Below, in pieces: positions 28,900 to 40,455 of a stretch of DNA of 64,000 nt (positions are counted from its first letter, which is position 1; the number at the start of each line of letters is the position of its first letter). The stretch lies in contig JBBRYJ010000001.1 of NCBI GenBank assembly GCA_038237745.1, positions 372,001 through 436,000 on the forward strand. The letters are read 5' to 3'. Position numbers and translations under genes: made by a program. Under the pieces are notes generated by a model, which was not told where the DNA came from, made no database searches, and was given only the letters and a program-made list of their open reading frames with translations. Origin of the DNA: DASQEH01 sp038237745 (lineage in GTDB: Bacteria > Actinomycetota > Actinomycetes > Propionibacteriales > Nocardioidaceae).

Positions 28900-29273
28900 C
28901 AGCTCTTCTCCTTCTTCGCGCCGTACCGGCTGCGAGCCTGCTTGCGGTTCTTGACGCCCTGGGTGTCGAGCGAACCGCGGATGATCTTGTAGCGCACCCC
29001 CGGGAGGTCCTTCACCCGGCCGCCGCGGACAAGCACGATGGAGTGTTCCTGAAGGTTGTGACCCACGCCGGGGATGTAGGCCGTGACCTCGATCCCACTG
29101 GTGAGGCGGACTCGTGCGACCTTCCGGAGCGCAGAGTTGGGCTTCTTCGGCGTGGTCGTGTACACACGCGTGCACACGCCGCGACGCTGAGGGGATCCCT
29201 TCAGCGCCGGCGTCTTCGTCTTCGACACCTTGTCCTGGCGGCCCTTGCGGACCAGCTGCTGGATGGTGGGCAC
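28899..29273 (-). CDS. rpsL: 30S ribosomal protein uS12
   Basis: 124 residues from a GTG start at 29273 (MPTIQQLVRKGRQDKVSKTK), preceded by AGGAAAGAG about 9 nt upstream. An in-frame start 9 codons earlier would add residues unlike the family. Lys43 (TTPKKPNSALRKV) and the lysine of GGRVKDLPGVRYK are present, so the streptomycin-target residues are wild type. It is first in the str operon. Confidence 0.97.
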   Translation of the reverse strand: MPTIQQLVRKGRQDKVSKTKTPALKGSPQRRGVCTRVYTTTPKKPNSALRKVARVRLTSGIEVTAYIPGVGHNLQEHSIVLVRGGRVKDLPGVRYKIIRGSLDTQGVKNRKQARSRYGAKKEKS

Positions 29274-29335
29274 CGCGTCGATCTCTTTCCTGTCGGTCAC
29301 ACTGGGGGCGCTGCAACACTATGGGCACCTGTGAC

Positions 29336-29359
29336 GACCCCCCTGGTCGGGCGTGTCTC
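29336..29359 (-). promoter_or_regulatory. Leader element shared with rpsJ (copy B)
   Basis: The RNA strand reads GAGACAC-G-CCCGACC, AG, then GGGGGTC. It can fold as CGACC / GGTCG with a 5-nt AGGGG loop and lies 63 nt before the rpsL start codon. Confidence 0.55.
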
Positions 29360-29519
29360 CCGATCCCAGGTCGCGTCACCAGAAGAGCTGACCTGGTGAG
29401 CGGTGGGCCTTGCACAGAACCTCGAGGCCTGCCGGCTGGCTGCGCGAGCGGAGCGACCCCGTGGACGACGCGCCGGTGGGCGGACGAGCAGACCTGGAAC
29501 GCTCCAGGCACAGGGACCA

Positions 29520-29548
29520 AGATTACCGGCTGGTCAGAGCCTGGTCAA
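29520..29548 (-). promoter_or_regulatory. rpsL-rpsG-fusA-tuf promoter
   Basis: TTGACC (29543-29548), exactly 17 nt, then TAATCT (29520-29525) on the minus strand is a near-consensus housekeeping promoter. It overlaps no gene and lies about 240 nt before rpsL. Confidence 0.7.
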
Positions 29549-29617
29549 AACGAGCGGCCGCAGCCCAGCCGGTGGCCGGCACCCTGCCGCGCCAGGTGCC
29601 AACCCCCAGCGAGATGC

Positions 29618-30139
29618 TCAGGCGGCTGGACCCTGCTCGCGGACGGCCTGCACATTCTCCATCGCCGCTCGCAGCTCTTGCAGCCACTCGTCACTGTGCT
29701 GGCCGACGAGGCGCACGCACCACTTGAGCGCGTCGGCTCGCGAGCGGGCGACCCCGGCGTCGACCAGGGTGTCGAGCACCTGTCGCTGTGGCTGCCGAAG
29801 GCGCGTCATCACCGGCACGGCGAGATGGGTGAACGTCGCGTTCCGGTCGCCGATCGTCGCTGCCCACGACACTGTGCGTTTGAAGCGCCGCTGCGCCTCG
29901 CTCGCGATCGTCATCCGAGCCTCGCGGGTCTCCTCGCGCCAGGCGGAGATCCTGCCCGCCGCCGCCTCCGACCTGGCGTCCTCGGACGCTGCGCTGTCGA
30001 GCTCGACCGGGTCGAGCTCGAGGCGCACCGTGATCTCCTCACGGTCGATGGTGAGTGAAGGCTGGTGCTGTGTCCAGTCCTGTGGAAGGCGGCCCGTGAA
30101 CCAGGCCCTGATGTCGCTCTCATGCTGAGTAGTAGTCAT
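29618..30139 (-). CDS. Conserved-looking hypothetical protein with ribbon-helix-helix-like C-terminus
   Basis: 173 residues, MTTTQHESDIRAWFTGRLPQ. The middle is charged and helical (about residues 55-90, many E/R/A). The C-terminal part, THLAVPVMTRL then RQPQRQVLDTLVDAGVARSR and ADALKWCVRLV, fits a strand plus two helices with the turn of ribbon-helix-helix DNA-binding proteins; this is pattern reading, not a database match. The start codon lies at the edge of a perfect palindrome (30139-30154), as an autorepressor would have. It sits between the rpoC terminator and the rpsL promoter. No function is known to me. Confidence 0.6.
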   Translation of the reverse strand: MTTTQHESDIRAWFTGRLPQDWTQHQPSLTIDREEITVRLELDPVELDSAASEDARSEAAAGRISAWREETREARMTIASEAQRRFKRTVSWAATIGDRNATFTHLAVPVMTRLRQPQRQVLDTLVDAGVARSRADALKWCVRLVGQHSDEWLQELRAAMENVQAVREQGPAA

Positions 30140-30154
30140 GTAATCAAGATTACA
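30139..30154. promoter_or_regulatory. Palindrome TGTAATC-AA-GATTACA at the start of the hypothetical gene
   Basis: Perfect 7-bp arms around a 2-nt centre, AT-rich in a GC-rich background, overlapping the first base of the start codon at 30139. It has the size and symmetry expected for a dimeric repressor operator. Confidence 0.55.
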
Positions 30155-30208
30155 GTGTTGCTGACTCAACCCAAGGACCATCCTTTGGACCGGGCACCGC
30201 ACACGCAA

Positions 30209-30244
30209 GCGGACGGCGCCAGGATCCCTCCCGGCGCCGTCCGC
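30209..30244 (-). terminator. Terminator hairpin after rpoC
   Basis: Arms GCGGACGGCGCC (30209-30220) and GGCGCCGTCCGC (30233-30244) pair perfectly over 12 bp around a 12-nt loop, 33 nt past the rpoC stop. No U tract follows; this is a hairpin-only terminator of the actinobacterial type. Confidence 0.82.
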
Positions 30245-30276
30245 CATGCTGTGCCCTGCTGTTGTGCAGACCGAGG

Positions 30277-34152
<3,876 letters not shown>

Positions 34153-34316
34153 GACACGTCCTTTTGTAGATGCTGCCTTCGTCTGGTGTTGCGCTGGGTT
34201 TGTCCGGTTGTTCTGTTCAGTCGTCGTCCGTGCTGTCCGGACCGGCTGGGCCCTGAGGCACTGCCTGGGTGCTGGCTTCGGCTACATCGAGGGAAGGTGA
34301 GGCAGGACTGCCCGCC

Positions 34317-37300
34317 TCATACCTCCTCCACACTGCTGATGCCCTCGTTGGGACGCCGGGCCAGGTCGATGCCGAGCTCCTCGGCGGCGCGGAAGACATC
34401 CTCGTCGGTGTCGCGCATGTCCATCGCGACACCATCGCTGGAGAGCACCTCGACATTCAGGCACAACGACTGCATCTCCTTGACCAGCACCTTGAACGAC
34501 TCCGGAATGCCCGGCTCGGGGATGTTCTCGCCCTTCACGATGGCTTCGTAGACCTTGACGCGGCCTAGGACGTCGTCGGACTTGATCGTCAAAAGCTCCT
34601 GGAGGGCGTAGGCGGCGCCATACGCCTCCAGTGCCCAGACCTCCATCTCACCGAAGCGCTGGCCCCCGAACTGTGCCTTACCACCCAGCGGCTGCTGCGT
34701 GATCATGGAGTAGGGGCCAGTCGAACGAGCGTGGATCTTGTCGTCGACCAGGTGGTTGAGCTTGATGATGTAGGTGTAGCCGACCGAGACTGGCGCGGGG
34801 AACGGCTCGCCGGTGCGACCGTCGTAGAGCATCGCCTTACCGTCGCCCTTGACCAGACGATCCCCGTCGCGGTTGGGCAAGGTGGCGGCGAGCAGGCCGG
34901 AGATCTCGTCCTCGCGGGCTCCGTCGAACACCGGCGTAGCAACGTTGGTGTTCGCGGACCCCTGGCTGACCCCGATGTCGGCGAGGCGCTGCTTCCACTC
35001 GGCGTCGTCGCCCTCGACCTGCCAGCCGTTCTTCGCGACCCACCCGAGGTGAGCTTCGAGGATCTGACCGATGTTCATCCGCCCGGGGACTCCGAGCGGG
35101 TTGAGGATGATGTCGACGGGTGTCCCGTCCTCGAGGAACGGCATGTCCTCCGCAGGCAGGATCTTCGAGATGACGCCCTTGTTTCCGTGTCGCCCGGCCA
35201 GCTTGTCGCCGTCGGAGATCTTGCGCTTCTGGGCGACGTACACCCGGATGAGCTGGTTGACCCCCGGGGGAAGCTCGTCGTCCTCCTCACGGTCGAACAC
35301 CCGCACACCGATGACGATGCCGCTCTCTCCGTGCTTGACCTTCAAGGAGGTGTCGCGAACCTCGCGCGCCTTCTCTCCGAAGATGGCCCGCAGCAGACGC
35401 TCCTCAGGCGTCAGCTCGGTCTCGCCCTTGGGCGTGACCTTGCCGACCAGGATGTCACCCGGCACGACCTCTGCGCCGATGCGGATGATCCCGCGCTCGT
35501 CGAGGTCGGCCAGCATCTCGTCGGAGACGTTCGGGATATCACGCGTGATCTCCTCCGGCCCCAGCTTGGTGTCGCGGGCGTCGACCTCGTGCTCCTCGAT
35601 GTGGATCGAGGTGAGGACATCCTCCTGCACAAGACGTTGGCTCAGGATGATGGCGTCTTCGTAGTTGTGTCCCTCCCACGGCATGTAGGCCACCAGGAGG
35701 TTGCGGCCGAGCGCCATCTCGGCGAAGTCGGTGCTGGGACCGTCGGCGATGGGGTCGCCCTTCTCCAGCCTGTCGCCCTCGGCCACAGTCGGTCGCTGGT
35801 TGACGCAGGTGCCTTGGTTGGACCGGCGGAACTTGGAGAGCCGGTAGGTCTCGTAGTGTCCGTCGTCCTCCATGACGTCCACCGAGTCGGCGGAGACCTC
35901 GGTGACGACCCCGGCAGCCTTGGCGACCACGACGTCGCCCGCATCGACAGCGGCGCGGTACTCCATCCCGGTGCCTACGAGCGGCGCCTCGGCACGGATC
36001 AACGGTACGGCTTGACGCTGCATGTTTGAGCCCATGAGCGCACGGTTGGCGTCGTCGTGCTCGAGGAACGGGATCAGCGCCGTGGCGACCGAGACCATCT
36101 GCCGAGGAGAGACGTCCATGTAGTCGACGTCGTTGCCGAGGATGTAGTCCACCTCGCCACGCCGCTCCCGGACCGTCACCCGCTCGTCCTCGAACGTGTT
36201 GTCGGCGGTCAGCGGTGAATTGGCCTGGGCGATGACGACCCGGTCCTCCTCGTCGGCGGTGAGGTAGTCGATCTGGTCAGTGACGACACCGTCCACGACC
36301 TTGCGGTACGGCGTCTCGACGAACCCGAACGCGTTGACGCGACCGAATGTCGCGAGAGACCCGATCAGCCCGATGTTGGGCCCCTCGGGTGTCTCGATCG
36401 GGCACATCCGGCCGTAGTGGGACACGTGGACGTCGCGCACCTCGAAACCGGCGCGCTCACGCGACAGACCCCCGGGACCGAGTGCAGACAACCGACGCTT
36501 GTGGGTGAGGCCCGCCAGCGGGTTGATCTGGTCCATGAACTGGCTGAGCTGCGACGTACCGAAGAACTCCTTGAGCGCCGCGACGACCGGCCGGATGTTG
36601 ATGAGCGTCTGCGGCGTGATCGCCTCGACGTCCTGCGTGGTCATCCGCTCGCGGACCACCCGCTCCATCCTGGCCAACCCGGTGCGGAGCTGGTTCTGGA
36701 TCAGCTCGCCGACCGTGCGGAGGCGACGGTTACCGAAATGGTCGATGTCGTCGGCCTCGACCACGACGGGACCCCGCGGAGACTGCATCTCGGTGCGTCC
36801 GTCATGAAGAGCGACGATGTACCGGATCGCACCAACGATGTCGTCGACGGTCAGCGTCTGCTGGTCGAACGCCTCGTCCTGGCCGAGCTTCTTGTTGATC
36901 TTGTAGCGACCGACCTTCGCCAGGTCGTAGCGCTTGGGGTTGAAGTAGTAGTTGTTGAGCAGCGTCTGCGCCGCTTCGCGGGTCGGGGGCTCTCCCGGCC
37001 GGAGCTTGCGATAGATGTCGAGGAGCGCGTCGTCCTGACCCGACGTGTGGTCCTTCTCCAGCGTGAGCCGGATCGACTCGAACTCCCCGAACTCCTCGAG
37101 GATCTGCGCCTCGGTCCAGCCGAGCGCCTTGAGCAGCACTGTGACGTTCTGCTTGCGCTTGCGGTCGAGACGAACGCCGACCATGTCTCGCTTGTCGATC
37201 TCGAACTCGAGCCAGGCTCCGCGGGACGGGATCATCTTCGAGGTGAAGATGTCCTTGTCAGATGTCTTGTCGATGCTGCGCTCGAAATAGACACCGGGAG

Positions 37301-37817
37301 AGCGCACGAGCTGCGAGACGACGACACGCTCGGTGCCGTTGACGATGAACGTGCCCTTGTCGGTCATCAGCGGGAAGTCGCCCATGAAGACGGTCTGGCT
37401 CTTGATCTCGCCAGTCTCGTTGTTCATGAACTCGGCCGTCACGAACAAGGGCGCGGCGTACGTGAAGTCGCGCTCCTTGCACTCCTCGACCGTGTTCTTC
37501 GGCGGCTCGAACCGGTGGTCACGGAAGGACAGGCTCATGGTGCCCGAGAAGTCCTCGATCGGGGAGATCTCCTCGAAGATGTCCTCGAGACCGGACTTCG
37601 TCAGGACGCCTTCTCGTCCCTCGGCCGCTGCCTGCTCTATGCGGGTGTGCCACCCGGGGTTGCCCACCAGCCAGTCGAAGCTGTTGGCCTGAAGGGCGAG
37701 GAGGTCAGGGATCTCGAGGGGCTCGGCGATCTTTGCGAATGAGACCCGACCGGTGCGGTCTACATCACTGTTGTGGCGAACTGAAGAGTTGGTGCTGGCG
37801 TTGCGCGAGGCGGCCAA
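34317..37817 (-). CDS. rpoB: DNA-directed RNA polymerase beta subunit (TTG start)
   Basis: 1166 residues. The start is read as TTG at 37817 because GGAAGGA lies 6 nt upstream and the product then begins MAASRNAST, as Streptomyces RpoB does. An upstream in-frame ATG at 37862 would add 15 unrelated residues. The rifampicin region GTSQLSQFMDQINPLAGLTH has Ile431 and Ala435 where E. coli has Asn518 and Ser522, while the positions equal to Asp516, His526 and Ser531 are unchanged. The C-terminal EMEVWALEAYGAAYALQELL is intact. Two promoters precede it. Confidence 0.98.
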   Translation of the reverse strand: MAASRNASTNSSVRHNSDVDRTGRVSFAKIAEPLEIPDLLALQANSFDWLVGNPGWHTRIEQAAAEGREGVLTKSGLEDIFEEISPIEDFSGTMSLSFRDHRFEPPKNTVEECKERDFTYAAPLFVTAEFMNNETGEIKSQTVFMGDFPLMTDKGTFIVNGTERVVVSQLVRSPGVYFERSIDKTSDKDIFTSKMIPSRGAWLEFEIDKRDMVGVRLDRKRKQNVTVLLKALGWTEAQILEEFGEFESIRLTLEKDHTSGQDDALLDIYRKLRPGEPPTREAAQTLLNNYYFNPKRYDLAKVGRYKINKKLGQDEAFDQQTLTVDDIVGAIRYIVALHDGRTEMQSPRGPVVVEADDIDHFGNRRLRTVGELIQNQLRTGLARMERVVRERMTTQDVEAITPQTLINIRPVVAALKEFFGTSQLSQFMDQINPLAGLTHKRRLSALGPGGLSRERAGFEVRDVHVSHYGRMCPIETPEGPNIGLIGSLATFGRVNAFGFVETPYRKVVDGVVTDQIDYLTADEEDRVVIAQANSPLTADNTFEDERVTVRERRGEVDYILGNDVDYMDVSPRQMVSVATALIPFLEHDDANRALMGSNMQRQAVPLIRAEAPLVGTGMEYRAAVDAGDVVVAKAAGVVTEVSADSVDVMEDDGHYETYRLSKFRRSNQGTCVNQRPTVAEGDRLEKGDPIADGPSTDFAEMALGRNLLVAYMPWEGHNYEDAIILSQRLVQEDVLTSIHIEEHEVDARDTKLGPEEITRDIPNVSDEMLADLDERGIIRIGAEVVPGDILVGKVTPKGETELTPEERLLRAIFGEKAREVRDTSLKVKHGESGIVIGVRVFDREEDDELPPGVNQLIRVYVAQKRKISDGDKLAGRHGNKGVISKILPAEDMPFLEDGTPVDIILNPLGVPGRMNIGQILEAHLGWVAKNGWQVEGDDAEWKQRLADIGVSQGSANTNVATPVFDGAREDEISGLLAATLPNRDGDRLVKGDGKAMLYDGRTGEPFPAPVSVGYTYIIKLNHLVDDKIHARSTGPYSMITQQPLGGKAQFGGQRFGEMEVWALEAYGAAYALQELLTIKSDDVLGRVKVYEAIVKGENIPEPGIPESFKVLVKEMQSLCLNVEVLSSDGVAMDMRDTDEDVFRAAEELGIDLARRPNEGISSVEEV

Positions 37818-37912
37818 GAGTGGTCCTTCCGATGGCTCGCGGAATCGATCCCAAATACGCATGCCAAGTCACCCGGCAACGGGTCGAGGGAGGGGAGGCA
37901 GCGCAAACGTGC

Positions 37913-37942
37913 AGTTTACCCCACGAGCGGACTGCCTGTCGA
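37913..37942 (-). promoter_or_regulatory. rpoB proximal promoter
   Basis: TCGACA (37937-37942), 18 nt, TAAACT (37913-37918): five of six bases match the -35 consensus and the -10 has the TAnnnT core. It lies about 96 nt before the rpoB start. Confidence 0.65.
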
Positions 37943-37999
37943 ATCAGGGAGCTGGCATGCTGAACGCCGCTCAACCCGATCCGGGCCGCAACTGCACTG

Positions 38000-38028
38000 A
38001 GCATGCCCAAACAAGCGGGCCGAGTCAA
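38000..38028 (-). promoter_or_regulatory. rpoB distal promoter candidate
   Basis: TTGACT (38023-38028), 17 nt, CATGCT (38000-38005). The -35 is near consensus but the -10 is weak. It lies between the possible attenuator after rplL and the proximal promoter. Confidence 0.45.
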
Positions 38029-38086
38029 GCGAAAACGCCGAATTGCCCTTGACGCCGCTCGCAGGCGCCTCGTGCGGCGGTCAGAT

Positions 38087-38476
38087 CTACTTCACGCTGA
38101 CCGTGGCGCCGGCGCCCTCGAGAGCCTCCCTCGCTTTGTCGGCCGCGTCCTTGGCGACCTTCTCCAGGATCGCCTTTGGAGCCGCCTCGACGAGGTCCTT
38201 GGCTTCCTTCAGCCCGAGGCTGGTCAGGGTCCGCACCTCCTTGATGACCTGGATCTTCTTCTCACCGGCCGCTTCCAGTACGACGTCGAACTCGTCCTGC
38301 TCCACGGCTTCGGTCGCGGCGTCGCCAACGCCTGCGGGAGCCGCGGAGGCAGCGACCACCGGGGCGGCCGCCGTGACCCCGAAGGTGTCTTCGAACTGCT
38401 TCACGAACTCGCTGAGCTCGAGGAGGGTCATCTCCTTGAATGCGTCGAGGAGGTCGTCGCTGTTGAGCTTCGCCAT
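38087..38476 (-). CDS. rplL: 50S ribosomal protein bL12 (L7/L12)
   Basis: 129 residues. The N-terminal dimerisation part MAKLNSDDLLDAFKEMTLLE, the Ala/Gly/Pro hinge and the C-terminal factor-binding domain (KKIQVIKEVRTLTSLGLKEA) are intact. It is the multi-copy stalk protein that recruits translational GTPases. It lies 32 nt after rplJ. Confidence 0.97.
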   Translation of the reverse strand: MAKLNSDDLLDAFKEMTLLELSEFVKQFEDTFGVTAAAPVVAASAAPAGVGDAATEAVEQDEFDVVLEAAGEKKIQVIKEVRTLTSLGLKEAKDLVEAAPKAILEKVAKDAADKAREALEGAGATVSVK

Positions 38477-38508
38477 GGTGGCGTTCCTTCCGGTTGCTTG
38501 GAGGGCCG

Positions 38509-39276
38509 TCAGCCCTGCGTGGTGGTGTCGACGGCACCCGGGGCGTCGTCGAATGTGGCTGCCATGTCGGCCGCCGGCTGGTCGGCCGTGGCTGTCTTTG
38601 CGTCGGCTACGCCTGTCGGTGCAGTGTCGGAGGCGTCGGTTGCCGTCTCGTCGGCTGTCGCCGGTTCAAGGACGTCGGAGGTGTCGTCCGTCGCGACCAC
38701 CGCCTCAGACGTGCCGTCCGTCGCAGGCACCTCGACAGAGCCGGCGGGAAGAACCGAGGGATCTTCCTGCGCCTTGTCGCGTAGCGCGCCTATCAGACGC
38801 GCGGCCTGGGCCAGCGGAGCGTTGAACAAGAATACGGCGTTCTGAAGGGATACCAGGAGCGCTCCCGCGAGCTTGCCGAGCAGAACCTCCCGAGACTCGA
38901 GGTCGGCGATCTTGGCGATCTCGTCGACGGTGAGCGTCTTGCCGTCGAGGACACCGCCCTTGATGACGAGCGGGGAGTTGGCCTTGGCGAAGTCGCGCAG
39001 ACCCTTCGCGACCACGACTGCGTCACCCTTGATGAACGCGATCGCTGTCGGACCGACGAGCAGGTCGTCGAACCCCTGGACGCCTGCCTCCGCCGCGGCG
39101 ATCATGGTGAGGGTGTTCTTCACGACGGCGTAGCTGGCGTCGTCACCGAGCACTCGCCGCAGCTCCTGCAGCTGTTTGACGGTGAGACCGCGGTAGTCGG
39201 TCAGCACAGCGCCGACGGAGTCACGGAACTCGCCCGCCAGCTCTGCGACGGCCGCCGCCTTGTCAGGGCGCGCCAT
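38509..39276 (-). CDS. rplJ: 50S ribosomal protein uL10 with a long low-complexity tail
   Basis: 255 residues from the ATG at 39276 (MARPDKAAAVAELAGEFRDS). Residues 1-170 are normal L10, including SLQNAVFLFNAPLAQAARLI, which begins the L12-binding helix region. Residues 171-255 are an Asp/Thr/Ala/Val tail. Usual L10 is about 170-180 residues. Since the C-terminal helix of L10 carries the L12 dimers, a tail here is notable. Confidence 0.96.
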   Translation of the reverse strand: MARPDKAAAVAELAGEFRDSVGAVLTDYRGLTVKQLQELRRVLGDDASYAVVKNTLTMIAAAEAGVQGFDDLLVGPTAIAFIKGDAVVVAKGLRDFAKANSPLVIKGGVLDGKTLTVDEIAKIADLESREVLLGKLAGALLVSLQNAVFLFNAPLAQAARLIGALRDKAQEDPSVLPAGSVEVPATDGTSEAVVATDDTSDVLEPATADETATDASDTAPTGVADAKTATADQPAADMAATFDDAPGAVDTTTQG

Positions 39277-39303
39277 GTGCTTCCTCTCGACGAAACAGAA
39301 GAT

Positions 39304-39442
39304 CGCCCCGTGCAGGGTGCGCACGGGGCGAGGAGGGATCGATGGATCACGCCTGTTTCCGGTCACCTGCGCGGGCTGCCCGTGTCATCCTCGGGCCTTC
39401 GGCCGATCGATGGGACTCGATCGACAACCAGCGGTCTTTGGT
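39304..39442 (-). ncRNA. L10-type ribosomal protein leader of rplJ-rplL
   Basis: In the transcript, ACCAAAGACCGCTGG (39428-39442) is followed by GCGCAGGTGACC near 39380 and by a hairpin CGCCCCGTGC/GCACGGGGCG (39304-39330) shortly before the rplJ ribosome binding site. This matches my recollection of the actinobacterial L10 leader, which binds L10-L12 for autogenous repression. It begins at the predicted transcription start. I could not fold it formally. Confidence 0.6.
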
Positions 39443-39448
39443 GAACCC

Positions 39449-39478
39449 ACCCTACGTCGAGGTCACGCGGCTCACCAA
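39449..39478 (-). promoter_or_regulatory. rplJ-rplL promoter
   Basis: TTGGTG (39473-39478), 18 nt, TAGGGT (39449-39454). Its expected start site coincides with the first base of the L10 leader near 39441. It lies directly after the lipoprotein stop. Confidence 0.55.
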
Positions 39479-39479
39479 A

Positions 39480-40313
39480 TCAAGCGCCGAGACCGAAGGA
39501 ACCGGGGCTGAACGTGCCGACCTGCTTGGCGGGAGGCGCCTGCACCGACACGGGCTTGCCGTACTTGGAGAAGTGGGCCTCGATCGAGGCAGTCTTGCCC
39601 AGGTCGACCGTCATCTTCACCGGAAGGTTGTCGCCGTTCAGCCAGGCATCGACCGCGATCTGCGCGGGAACCCCGAGCTGCGACATGCCCTGACCTTGCA
39701 TCTTCGACATGCCCCCACCCTGCATGGCGTGCCCGGCAGCCATCGCCTTCGCGGTGTCCACAGTCAGCGTGTAGTGGTGGGTCGACACCCCGTCGACCGT
39801 CTCGAGGCCCTTGTCCTTCAGGCTCTTCACGGCCTTGAGGTACGCCCCGAAGTCTGCCGGGTTGGCGTTTTTCAGCATCTGCGAGAAGGGGTTGGCGGCG
39901 TCGCCCAGGTCGACCTTCACCCACGGCTTGCTTCCCGTACCGAGCAGGCCTGCGCTGCGGACGTAGATCACCTTGCGCACCAGTCTCATCTCCACCTGCT
40001 TGCCTGCCACGTCAACCCTCATCTGCATCGAGATGTTGGCCGGGTCGCCGAAGCCCGAGACATCTCCAGACATCGACACCGACTGGCCCATCGCCTTGAT
40101 TGTGGCGTTGAAGTGCGAGGACTGGACATCGCCCTGAGCAGCCGCCATCGCCGAGCTGAAGTTCGCCTTGCTCAGCGTCATGGGAGCGTTGCTTCCGCCG
40201 GCGTTGTCATTGGTGGCAGCCGTATCGCTGCCACATCCCGAAAGGCTGACCAACAAGCCTGCTGCCAAGACTCCAGCGGCCATCCGCCGCACACCGGTGA
40301 CACGCATACTCAT
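39480..40313 (-). CDS. LppX/LprAFG-like lipoprotein
   Basis: 277 residues. A signal sequence (MRVTGVRRMAAGVLAAGLLV) is followed by the lipobox LSGC (Cys near residue 27), so the protein is lipid-anchored outside the membrane. The rest matches the LppX/LprG type: a single beta-rich domain with MQMRVDVAGKQVEMRLVRKV and DGVSTHHYTLTVDTAKA. Mycobacterial relatives carry lipids or lipoglycans in a hydrophobic cavity; whether this one does is inference. GGAAGG lies 8 nt before the ATG at 40313. Methionine/Gly-rich segment AMQGGGMSKMQGQGMSQ. It sits between rplA and rplJ. Confidence 0.72.
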   Translation of the reverse strand: MSMRVTGVRRMAAGVLAAGLLVSLSGCGSDTAATNDNAGGSNAPMTLSKANFSSAMAAAQGDVQSSHFNATIKAMGQSVSMSGDVSGFGDPANISMQMRVDVAGKQVEMRLVRKVIYVRSAGLLGTGSKPWVKVDLGDAANPFSQMLKNANPADFGAYLKAVKSLKDKGLETVDGVSTHHYTLTVDTAKAMAAGHAMQGGGMSKMQGQGMSQLGVPAQIAVDAWLNGDNLPVKMTVDLGKTASIEAHFSKYGKPVSVQAPPAKQVGTFSPGSFGLGA

Positions 40314-40455
40314 AGCTCAAGCCTTCCATGTGGCCGCTCCGGTCGTCGGCCGCCTAGCACAAGACTACGTGGCGAGGCTAGACCTTTCGACCCGATGGCG
40401 ATGAGTTCGCCCGAACGGCCAACAGTGCGGCACAGAGCTGCTGGACGACGGGAGA

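Larger units (their letters stand above)
29274..29617 (-). promoter_or_regulatory. rpsL upstream region: promoter plus about 240-nt leader
   Basis: No gene is present in these 344 nt. The distal end carries a strong promoter (29520-29548) and the leader carries the element shared with the rpsJ leader (29336-29359). The leader also has a 7-bp inverted pair (CCAGGTC/GACCTGG) around 29366-29396. S7-type control is known for str operons, but no recognisable S7 site was identified. Confidence 0.5.
37818..38086 (-). promoter_or_regulatory. rplL-rpoB spacer with promoters and possible attenuator
   Basis: This 269-nt spacer holds two promoter-like sequences, listed separately, plus a 6-bp inverted pair CGCCGC/GCGGCG (38053-38079) shortly after the rplL stop that may act as an attenuator or processing site. 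No gene is present. Confidence 0.5.
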
